A stretch of 10,000 nt of DNA, from positions 1-10,000 of the forward strand of contig JAIWNO010000261.1 of assembly GCA_020216785.1 (NCBI GenBank), read 5' to 3'. Numbering within the stretch: position 1 is the first letter of the stretch; every line of letters starts with the position of its first letter. The position numbers were made by a program, and so were the translations under genes. Origin of the DNA: Desulfomonile sp. GTDB taxonomy: Bacteria; Desulfobacterota; Desulfomonilia; Desulfomonilales; Desulfomonilaceae. The notes below the pieces were generated by a model, which worked only from the letters and a program-made list of their open reading frames with translations, searched no databases and was not told where the DNA came from. Below, one piece after another: positions 1-5,949 of the stretch.

Positions 1-196
1 GCCCAGGGCCTCCTGGCCCGCGATCGAAAAGCAGGTCCCTTTGCGGTCTTGTTTTCTCAACCTAATCCCCCTTGATTCGAGCTGTAAAGGCGCAGCTCAA
101 ACGATTAATCTCGAGCCCCTCATGCCCCTACCTATTGCCTTGCCCTTCCCTTGCCGCACATAAGTGAAGGCTTACGTGACATATCGTCAGACTAGG

Positions 197-214
197 TGCA
201 ATAAAATTATTGCA
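197..214. promoter_or_regulatory. Perfect inverted repeat, candidate activator (enhancer) site
   Basis: The sequence TGCAATAA-AA-TTATTGCA is a perfect dyad of 8-bp arms around 2 bp. Its right arm overlaps a second small dyad, TTGCA-G-TGCAA, at 210-220. The centre lies about 220 bp upstream of the transcription start predicted from the sigma-54 box. Bacterial enhancer-binding proteins of the NtrC family usually bind dyads of this size 80-250 bp upstream of such promoters. The AT-rich centre stands out from its surroundings. Assignment as an enhancer site is inference; it could also be the operator of an unrelated regulator. Confidence 0.45.
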
Positions 215-400
215 GTGCAACTTTTCTGACCAGCATCGCTAACTGTCGGATATTGTTGTGATACCTTTGTTGGCGCATCTCGCCGATGTCGCGTTTTCAT
301 TGCGGTTCTTCGAAAGTTGAACTCGACCCTTTGCGGAATCCACCCGTCGATATAGGGCAGAGTTGGGGCAGTTTCACGCTCATGCGACCATCATTTCCTA

Positions 401-417
401 TTGGCACGTATTTTGCT
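401..417 (+). promoter_or_regulatory. Sigma-54 (RpoN) -24/-12 promoter
   Basis: TTGGCACG-TATT-TTGCT matches the known RpoN consensus YTGGCACG-N4-TTGCW at every defined position. The invariant GG falls at 403-404 and the GC at 415-416, so the spacing is exact. Transcription would start near 428, about 180 bp before the receiver gene. Promoters of this class are silent without an ATP-hydrolysing enhancer-binding protein, so expression of the downstream genes should depend on a specific signal. The activator is not encoded in the window; the small receiver protein has no AAA+ or DNA-binding domain. Confidence 0.85.
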
Positions 418-448
418 CAAATCTGAATGACTGTGCGATCCGCCGGGT

Positions 449-529
449 ATGACCGGCAGAGTGCTTCGGATATAAAATCGCCCAGCTTGGCATGTAACCT
501 CCGAAGGGGAAAAGCATTCTGCCGGTCAT
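449..529 (+). repeat. Long inverted repeat / leader hairpin
   Basis: The 18-base arm starting ATGACCGGCAGA at 449-466 is the reverse complement of 512-529 with one mismatch, which would be a G-U pair in RNA. The inner TTCGGA at 465-470 and TCCGAA at 500-505 can add an alternative or extended pairing. The loop is about 45 nt. It lies about 20-100 nt downstream of the predicted sigma-54 start, so it would fold in the 5' leader of the receiver mRNA. No T-run follows, so it is not a standard intrinsic terminator. It may instead be a small MITE-like insertion, since the outer ends are also inverted repeats. Confidence 0.6.
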
Positions 530-609
530 TAAAACTTCGTTCCCGGAGGACACACAGGCTGACAAGCAGTCATTAAGACACTCAATCCGAGGAAAAACGG
601 TAATCGACG

Positions 610-984
610 GTGGCGCACGTATTGGTCGTTGATGAGGACACCGACTCCAGGTTCTTGCTCAAACGGCTTCTCGAACTCGGCGGTCACAGTGTAGTTTCGG
701 TCTCTGATCACGATCAGGCCATTGAGGCTGCAAAGTTGGGCGACCCCGACTTGGCCATTATCCATTTGAAAGCAGGGTCCCTATGGAGCCGGAGATTGCC
801 TGCCCTCTTGAAGGCCGGCAATGAGCGGTTGAAGATCATGACCATTGCGGACTATGTACCCGATCAGATCACTGATATCGCTTTGGGAGACGATTTCCTG
901 GCAAAGCCTGTCGATCTGGAAACCATTGAATCAAGAGTTCGAGCACTCCTTGGATGCCCGAGCACGGAGCGCTCAAGGGGCTGA
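610..984 (+). CDS. Stand-alone receiver-domain protein lacking the phospho-acceptor Asp
   Basis: This 124-residue protein is a single response-regulator receiver (CheY-like) domain with no output domain. The first strand and acidic pocket are present (VLVVDED, residues 4-10). Thr78 fits the conserved Thr/Ser after strand 4, and Lys99-Pro100 is the conserved Lys with cis-Pro (FLAKPVD). At the end of strand 3, where the phosphorylatable Asp belongs, the sequence is DLAIIHLKAG and His52 occupies the site. It should therefore not work as an ordinary phospho-switch, though it may act as a phosphorylation-independent partner. The GTG start is almost forced: an in-frame stop lies at 601-603. The only Shine-Dalgarno-like sequence (GAGG, 589-592) is 17 nt away, so initiation may be weak. 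It is the first gene after the sigma-54 promoter and precedes the TauE gene by 66 bp. Confidence 0.85.
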   Translation: MAHVLVVDEDTDSRFLLKRLLELGGHSVVSVSDHDQAIEAAKLGDPDLAIIHLKAGSLWSRRLPALLKAGNERLKIMTIADYVPDQITDIALGDDFLAKPVDLETIESRVRALLGCPSTERSRG

Positions 985-1050
985 GCGTGAGTCGCATACG
1001 GGAGCTATCGGCTTCCGATCATGGTTTCGAATACGCAGAAGGAGGCATGA

Positions 1051-2208
1051 ATGTATAAGAAGAACTGGCTTGTGATCGGTCTATTGATTGCGGCGGCAGT
1101 CATCACGGCCCTGATGATTGCCTGTCCGGCGGAAGCGGGCAAGCTGGAGGACGCAATCGCCAAGACACCGCAGGGCACGGGAAAAGGCATGATTAACCCC
1201 GATGCGCCGAAAGGCTTCCTGGGTATTCCCGGCGCTCCCTCACCTTTTTGGCTTTACGGCATCCTTTGGGGGGTTTGGGTAGGCTGGATCTTTTCCACGG
1301 TTGGGGCATTCGGCGGTATCATGGCCGGTGTAGGACACATTACGGTGTTCGGTCTCGCCGATTACGGGAGACTTTTTAAGGAAACGAGCCCGGTATTGAA
1401 CAAGCTCATTACCGACTCCATCCGGACCAGCAACCAGTATCTGGTCGGCTTGTCCGCGTTCATCTCGTCCCTCACGTATTACCGCATGGGGCGTCTGGTT
1501 CTTCCTTTGGGCGTGTGCCTCGCGGGCGGCGGCATCCTTGGCGCATACCTCATCCCGGTTTTGACCGCGGGAAAGATAAACCTTAGCCAGTATGTCGGTA
1601 TCTTCGGCCTGATCGTCTTCATTATCGGCGGGTTCCTATTCTATGAGACTACCGAAAGGGGCCAACGAAGCAAGAAAGCCGCAAAAGAAGCGGCAGCGGC
1701 TTTCGAGCGTGAGCACATCAAAAAAGAGGGCAGTGGCGGCGTGGATGGTGGTGTCCGCGTTGTCAGTTGGGGTGTCACCAGGATCGTGTTCACCTTTTAC
1801 GGTGTTGAGTTCTCGTTCAATCCTGTTTGGCCGATCATCGGCGGGTTCGTCATCGCGGCGATCTCAGCGTTCATCGGAGTGGGCGGCGGCTTTCTCTACG
1901 TTCCGTTTCTCACGTCCATCGCAGGCTTGCCTATGTACATCGTGGCCGGGACCTCGGCCCTGGCAGTGCTGGTCAGCATGATCACATCGATCTTTTCATA
2001 TATGTTTTTCAAGGGCATACCGGTGGACCTGCTTTTCATCGGCGTGGAACTCATCGGCATCTTTCTTGGGTCCATCGCGGGCCCCATGACGTCGAAGTAC
2101 ATCCCGGACATCTGGCTGAAGCGGATCTTTGTGGTGCTGGCGATTTACGTCGGACTCGGTTATACTACAAAGGGATTCCTCGGATATTCAATAGTTCCGG
2201 GCATGTAA
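1051..2208 (+). CDS. TauE/SafE-family membrane transporter (anion / sulfite exporter-like)
   Basis: This 385-residue integral membrane protein belongs to the TauE/SafE (TSUP) family, whose members move sulfite, sulfoacetate or other sulfur-containing anions across the inner membrane. The family is an internal duplication. The first glycine-rich repeat is at about 82-97 (STVGAFGGIMAGVGHI) and the second at 275-287 (IGVGGGFLYVPFL). I estimate eight to nine membrane segments, including an N-terminal one at 5-25 that may be a signal anchor. It is longer than a typical family member (about 250-300): there is a 40-residue polar stretch after the first segment and a highly charged central linker (about 200-226, Lys/Glu/Ala-rich). 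The start has a good Shine-Dalgarno (GGAGG, 1041-1045). It sits between the receiver gene and a molybdopterin oxidoreductase module, which supports a sulfur anion as cargo. The exact substrate and direction are unknown. Confidence 0.85.
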   Translation: MYKKNWLVIGLLIAAAVITALMIACPAEAGKLEDAIAKTPQGTGKGMINPDAPKGFLGIPGAPSPFWLYGILWGVWVGWIFSTVGAFGGIMAGVGHITVFGLADYGRLFKETSPVLNKLITDSIRTSNQYLVGLSAFISSLTYYRMGRLVLPLGVCLAGGGILGAYLIPVLTAGKINLSQYVGIFGLIVFIIGGFLFYETTERGQRSKKAAKEAAAAFEREHIKKEGSGGVDGGVRVVSWGVTRIVFTFYGVEFSFNPVWPIIGGFVIAAISAFIGVGGGFLYVPFLTSIAGLPMYIVAGTSALAVLVSMITSIFSYMFFKGIPVDLLFIGVELIGIFLGSIAGPMTSKYIPDIWLKRIFVVLAIYVGLGYTTKGFLGYSIVPGM

Positions 2209-2266
2209 TTTCAAAGTATGCGCCGCTGGGTTAAGCGGTGACGCATGAGGCCCCGATTACGAAAAC

Positions 2267-2285
2267 GCCACGCTCTGCGCGTGGC
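2267..2285 (+). terminator. Hairpin after the exporter gene, weak terminator candidate
   Basis: GCCACGC and GCGTGGC form a perfect 7-bp stem with a 5-nt loop, 58 bp after the exporter stop codon. The following bases (TGACTTCATTTT) are only partly T-rich, so intrinsic termination would be inefficient. It could tune how much transcription passes from the exporter into the oxidoreductase genes. Confidence 0.3.
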
Positions 2286-2375
2286 TGACTTCATTTTGGA
2301 GCTGCGTTACTGCAAGCCTGGTTCGGCACAGGAAGAGAGCGCGTCCGGCGAGCGACGGCAGTCCTCCTCGGACCC

Positions 2376-2400
2376 GTACACAAAGTCGGCACACGTGTAC
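2376..2400. promoter_or_regulatory. Dyad upstream of the three-helix membrane protein gene
   Basis: GTACAC at 2376-2381 and GTGTAC at 2395-2400 are perfect inverted repeats 13 bp apart. The right half is also part of the palindrome ACACGTGT (2391-2398). The site ends 35 bp before the next start codon and lies in a 227-bp gap between two same-strand genes. It may be an operator for a second, internal promoter, but no good -35/-10 pair was recognised, so the role is open. Confidence 0.3.
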
Positions 2401-2435
2401 TGCGTAAGCGAGCCCACAGATCGAGACAGCAGATC

Positions 2436-3029
2436 ATGGAAACACATTCGCTGCTTATCGCGATTGACCCTTATCTGATCTGGTTCTACCGTCTGACGGG
2501 GTACACGTTTGTCGATTTTCTCATCGGCACGTTTGTGCTCGCATTCCTCGCGGTGATGCTGGGCGAGCTGACCACCACCGCGGGGCTTCTGGTGAACCGC
2601 CGTCATCTGGAAAAGGCCACGGAGGAGATGGTGAAGTACCAGAATATGTCGGTGGATGCCATCGCAGCGAGTGATAAAGCAGCATTCAGGGCGTCCAACA
2701 AGTTGGCCAACGATGCGTTCGGCAGGACCTTTTTCATGCAGATCGCAGTGTCCGCAGCCTTCTTGTGGCCGGTGTTCATTGCGCTCACGTGGATGGGGTC
2801 CCGGTTTGCCGAGGTGGAATTCCGCCTCGCGTTTACCGACTTCACCGTGGGGTACGCCGCGGTCTTCGTACCGCTGTACGCGGCCGCGTACCTGTGCCTG
2901 CGACGGCTCCGGCACCGGTTGCCGTATTTCGGTCGAGTCAGAGCGGTGCTGGATGCGTTTACGGCCCAGACCAAGCGGATGAAGCGCTTCGAGGACCTGG
3001 CGAAACCCGTCCAAAAGGAAATCACGTGA
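2436..3029 (+). CDS. Three-helix membrane protein, DUF106/EMC3-like layout
   Basis: This 197-residue protein has no family I can name with certainty. It has a membrane segment at about 25-46, a polar and probably helical cytoplasmic stretch at 54-98 (LEKATEEMVKYQ, later KAAFRASNKLAND), two further membrane segments at about 99-119 and 136-155, and a basic, helical C-terminal tail. That order of one helix, a cytoplasmic coiled-coil, then two helices is the layout of the DUF106/EMC3/TMCO1 branch of the Oxa1/YidC insertase superfamily, and the stretch before helix 2 has a similar look. This is resemblance, not proof. The ATG lacks a clear Shine-Dalgarno. The gene is on the same strand between the exporter and the oxidoreductase, so it may help assemble or anchor one of them. 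Confidence 0.75.
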   Translation: METHSLLIAIDPYLIWFYRLTGYTFVDFLIGTFVLAFLAVMLGELTTTAGLLVNRRHLEKATEEMVKYQNMSVDAIAASDKAAFRASNKLANDAFGRTFFMQIAVSAAFLWPVFIALTWMGSRFAEVEFRLAFTDFTVGYAAVFVPLYAAAYLCLRRLRHRLPYFGRVRAVLDAFTAQTKRMKRFEDLAKPVQKEIT

Positions 3030-3083
3030 CAAATCTGCTTGGTGATTTCCGTGAGCAAGGGAATTGATCCAACGGAGGATAGA

Positions 3084-5174
3084 ATGTCGGAGTCGTCAGT
3101 CAAGAAAGTCTACAGCGTCTGCACCATGTGCACCGTTCGATGTCCCATCGAGGTGGAAGTGGAAAGCGGCGCAGTCAAACATATCTGGGGGAATCCGCAC
3201 ATCCTCGGGGGCCGCTACCTCTGTCCGAGGGGCGCTGCCGGCAAGGTTTTTCAGAATGACAGCGAGCGCCTGCAACACCCGATGATCCGCACAGGAGATC
3301 GCGGCTCGGGCAAATGGCGGAAGGTGAGCTGGGAAGAAGCGCTGGATTACACCGCTGACAAGCTGAAATCGATCATTGAGAAGTATGGCGGCGAGAGCCT
3401 CGTCCTCGGCGATCGAGGCGGCCCGTTCACGGAAATGCAGAAGGCGTTCATCAGGGCGCTGGGGTCGCCGAACTATTTCAACCACCACGCGTCGTGCTCG
3501 AACAGCGTGCACAACGCGCACAATGTCCTTACCGGCCATCGGCGCAATACCGTGGCCTACGACTACAAGAACTGCAACTACATCGTTCTGTATGGCCGCA
3601 ACATCCTGGAGTCCATCGGCACAAAGGAAGCCAAGGACTTCATCGACGCCCTCGAGCGGGGCATGAAGTTCACCCACGTTGATGTACGGTGGAACTACAC
3701 CGCAGCGAAGGCGCACCGTTTCCTTCTTATACGGCCGGGCGGCGACTACGCGCTCAACCTGGCGCTTCTGAATGTGATCATCCGGGGCGGCCTGTACGAC
3801 AAGGAGTTTGTGGAGCGTTGGGTCACTGGAATGGCGGAACTGACCCGGTTTGTCGAACCCTATACTCCGGAATGGGCCGAGCAGGAAACCGGCATTCCCG
3901 CGAAACAGATCATTGCGGTGGCTCATGAGGCTGCTGAAGCCAAACCGTCCGTCATCTTCCACCCCGGCTGGATGGCCGCATGGACATCGCAGGATTTCTA
4001 CTTCCGCCGTTCGGTGTATATCCTCCAGGCGCTCATGGGAGGATATGAAGCCAAAGGCGGGCTGCTGTTTTCCAAGGGTGAAGCAGACGCAGGACATAAG
4101 CCGCTGAAATCGCTCATGGATGGAATTCCCAAGGTTGACAAGAAACGGTTCGACGGTGTTGGCTGGAAATACAAGCATCTCTCCGCGGATTACGGCTGCG
4201 CGCAGATGCTCCCGTACGCGATCATGAACGAAGATCCGTATCCGGTCAAAGGTTTCATCTGTTACCGGTACGATCCGTTGTCTTCGCTGCCGGATCCGGA
4301 CGCGTTCCTGGAAGGTATCAAGAAGCTGGATCTGCTACTCACCATCGATGTGAACTACAGTCACACCGTGTGGGTTTCCGATGTGGTGCTTCCCGAGTCC
4401 ACCTACCTCGAGCGCACCGACCCGCTGATCTGTAAGAAGGGTCCGAAGCCCGCTCTCTGGATACGCAAGCAGGCAGTAGAGCCCAGATACGACAGCAAAC
4501 CCAAGTGGTGGATCTTCAAAGAACTGGCAAAACGCCTCGGTGTCGGAAAGTACTTTCCGTATAAGACGATCGAAGAGCTTATTGCTTACCAGCTCAAAGA
4601 CATGGATTTCACCCAGGAGGATATTGAGCGCAAGGGGTACGTCGACCTGTCCAAAGGGCAGATCCTCTGGGATCGCAAAGACGGCCTGAAGTTCAAGACG
4701 CCCTCAAAGAAGATCGAACTCGTTTCGAGTATGCTCGAAGAAAACGGCATCCCCTCATTCCCGCCGTATGAGAGTCCCGCAAAGCCGCCGGAAGGCCATT
4801 TCCGCCTGATCACCGGCAAAATAGCGGTGCATACGCAGGGAACGTCGCTCAACAACCTGTATCTCAATGAAGTTCAGTCGGAGAATACCCTTTGGATAAA
4901 TTCCATCGAAGCGCAAAAACTCGGTATCGCGGACGGCGACATGGTGGAAGTCTCAGTGGAAGGGGTTGCTCAGACGGTGCGCGCCTCGGTGACGCCATTT
5001 ATTCATCCGGAAGTTGTTTACACGTTGCACGGGTACGGACGTGAGGTGCCGGCTCAAACGCGTGCGTACAAAAAGGGTATGCGGGACAACACTCTTATGA
5101 AAGGGCTGCTCACCATGACGATCGGCGGCAATTGTCCCATCACCGAGTGCTTCGTCCGCGTGAAGAAGCTCTGA
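3084..5174 (+). CDS. Molybdopterin oxidoreductase, PsrA/PhsA-type catalytic subunit
   Basis: This 696-residue protein is a complex-iron-sulfur molybdoenzyme of the DMSO reductase superfamily. N-terminal Cys13, Cys16, Cys20 and Cys47 (CTMCTVRC, then CPRG) should bind one [4Fe-4S] cluster. Cys138 (HASCSNS) lies where PsrA/PhsA proteins carry the Mo/W-ligating Cys. The C-terminal part (from about 570: RLITGK, HTQGTSLNNLYLNE, LWINS, GDMVEVSVEG) is the dinucleotide-binding domain and closely resembles polysulfide and thiosulfate reductases. Arsenate reductases and acetylene hydratase are related alternatives. There is no Tat signal: the Cys motif begins at residue 13, so the enzyme should stay in the cytoplasm, unlike periplasmic PsrA/PhsA. 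The start at 3084 is chosen because GGAGG lies 5 nt upstream; the in-frame ATG/GTG-type codon at 3039 has none. The ferredoxin subunit gene follows after 27 bp. Confidence 0.9.
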   Translation: MSESSVKKVYSVCTMCTVRCPIEVEVESGAVKHIWGNPHILGGRYLCPRGAAGKVFQNDSERLQHPMIRTGDRGSGKWRKVSWEEALDYTADKLKSIIEKYGGESLVLGDRGGPFTEMQKAFIRALGSPNYFNHHASCSNSVHNAHNVLTGHRRNTVAYDYKNCNYIVLYGRNILESIGTKEAKDFIDALERGMKFTHVDVRWNYTAAKAHRFLLIRPGGDYALNLALLNVIIRGGLYDKEFVERWVTGMAELTRFVEPYTPEWAEQETGIPAKQIIAVAHEAAEAKPSVIFHPGWMAAWTSQDFYFRRSVYILQALMGGYEAKGGLLFSKGEADAGHKPLKSLMDGIPKVDKKRFDGVGWKYKHLSADYGCAQMLPYAIMNEDPYPVKGFICYRYDPLSSLPDPDAFLEGIKKLDLLLTIDVNYSHTVWVSDVVLPESTYLERTDPLICKKGPKPALWIRKQAVEPRYDSKPKWWIFKELAKRLGVGKYFPYKTIEELIAYQLKDMDFTQEDIERKGYVDLSKGQILWDRKDGLKFKTPSKKIELVSSMLEENGIPSFPPYESPAKPPEGHFRLITGKIAVHTQGTSLNNLYLNEVQSENTLWINSIEAQKLGIADGDMVEVSVEGVAQTVRASVTPFIHPEVVYTLHGYGREVPAQTRAYKKGMRDNTLMKGLLTMTIGGNCPITECFVRVKKL

Positions 5175-5201
5175 CGTCACTGAAAATCAGGAGTCCATAC
5201 A

Positions 5202-5714
5202 ATGAGCCAATATTATATATATCAGGATCAAATGCGGTGCATCGGCTGTCGAGCATGCGAGCTGCACTGCAAGACGGAAAACGACGTGCCGGTCGGCGCG
5301 AGCTTCTGCAAGATCATCCCGGTCGGTCCCACGGTCAAGGAGGATGTCCCGCGGATCCAGTTCATTTTCATGCCGTGTTTCCATTGCGAAACGCCGTGGT
5401 GCGTATCCGCCTGTCCTACCGGCGCAATGCAGAAGCGTGCCAAAGATGGGATAGTCTTCGTTGACAAGGAGATCTGCATCGGCTGCAAGGCTTGCATCAC
5501 CGCATGTCCGTGGGGTGCTCCGCAGTGGAACTATGAAACAGGCACCGCGTTCAAGTGCCATTATTGCAAACATAGGGTGGATGAAGGGTTGGAGCCCGCC
5601 TGCGTGACGGGCTGCACCACCAAGGCCCTAAGCTGGATCAGCCCGTCCGAGTCGTCTGCGGTCCGTCGAGAGCGCTGGGCGCTCGGTATCTCCAAAGAGC
5701 GGCCCGTAAAGTAA
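5202..5714 (+). CDS. Four-cluster ferredoxin subunit (PsrB/PhsB/DmsB type)
   Basis: This 170-residue protein should carry electrons to or from the molybdopterin subunit encoded just upstream. It shows all 16 ligand cysteines of the DmsB/PsrB/NrfC family: C13-C16-C19-C23; C59-C62-C67-C71; C92-C95-C98-C102; and C119-C122-C134-C138. This fits four [4Fe-4S] clusters; Cys36 is extra. There is no signal peptide or membrane segment. The start has AGGAG 8 nt upstream. Typical family members deliver electrons to a membrane anchor of the NrfD/PsrC type, but none follows: the next 235 bp are non-coding and the next gene points the other way. The redox partner is therefore encoded elsewhere or is a soluble carrier. 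Confidence 0.92.
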   Translation: MSQYYIYQDQMRCIGCRACELHCKTENDVPVGASFCKIIPVGPTVKEDVPRIQFIFMPCFHCETPWCVSACPTGAMQKRAKDGIVFVDKEICIGCKACITACPWGAPQWNYETGTAFKCHYCKHRVDEGLEPACVTGCTTKALSWISPSESSAVRRERWALGISKERPVK

Positions 5715-5790
5715 CTCAACACGCACTGATTGCTATCGCGATTGCTGAGACAGACTCCCGGCTCCCCAAGCGCTAACTGAAGATTGGTAG

Positions 5791-5812
5791 CCGCCGGTCG
5801 TCATGCCGGCGG
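5791..5812 (+). terminator. GC-rich hairpin downstream of the ferredoxin subunit gene
   Basis: CCGCCGG at 5791-5797 pairs perfectly with CCGGCGG at 5806-5812 around an 8-nt loop, 77 bp after the stop codon of the iron-sulfur subunit. The stem is stable, but ATTATC rather than a T-run follows. It may protect the mRNA 3' end or terminate weakly. Confidence 0.4.
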
Positions 5813-5878
5813 ATTATCAACTTCACCCCTTATTTGGGACCTATTGTGATTCTCAGACATTAACGCGGAACGGAAATA

Positions 5879-5901
5879 CACTGCCGGCTTGTCCGGCAGT
5901 G
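5879..5901 (-). terminator. Strong hairpin between convergent genes
   Basis: CACTGCCGG and CCGGCAGTG form a perfect 9-bp stem with a 5-nt loop. On the minus strand it lies about 50 bp past the stop of the ABC ATPase gene and is followed by TATTTCC, a short T-rich stretch, so it probably ends that transcript. Being symmetric, it may also stop transcription arriving on the + strand from the oxidoreductase genes. Confidence 0.5.
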
Positions 5902-5949
5902 CTACCCACGAGTCAATCTCTATTAATTGCGAGAATTGCTTCAGAAGGC

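Larger units (their letters stand above)
1..609. other. Gene-free upstream region holding regulatory sites
   Basis: No convincing coding sequence is seen on either strand here. The only reading frame of any length, on the minus strand at 529-765, overlaps the receiver gene in antisense and shows no family features. The first 180 bp hold only small dyads: GAGCTG at 79-84 facing CAGCTC at 93-98, and CCAGG facing CCTGG at 3-16. These could be remnants of a terminator for a gene left of the window, but no T-run follows them. The rest carries an 18-bp dyad, a sigma-54 promoter and a leader hairpin, listed separately. The size of the region and the order of dyad, promoter and hairpin fit a long regulatory region for the downstream + strand genes. 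Confidence 0.7.

Noticed and set aside
529..765. Minus-strand reading frame of 78 codons over the receiver start
   Set aside because: It is antisense to a well-supported receiver domain, has no ribosome-binding site and no recognisable features.
610..984. The receiver as the enhancer-binding activator of the sigma-54 promoter
   Set aside because: At 124 residues it has only the receiver domain, with no AAA+ or helix-turn-helix part.
2388..2404. Second sigma-54-like box (CGGCAC...CTGC) before the three-helix protein gene
   Set aside because: The GG-to-GC distance is two bases too long and the leading T of TGG is missing; sigma-54 tolerates little spacing change.
2245..2478. Plus-strand frame of 77 codons in the gap after the exporter gene
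   Set aside because: Arg/Ser-rich composition typical of a non-coding frame, and it runs into the membrane protein gene in another frame.
3039..3083. Longer start for the molybdopterin oxidoreductase
   Set aside because: The extra 15 residues lack a ribosome-binding site and are not signal-like; ATG 3084 has GGAGG at ideal distance.
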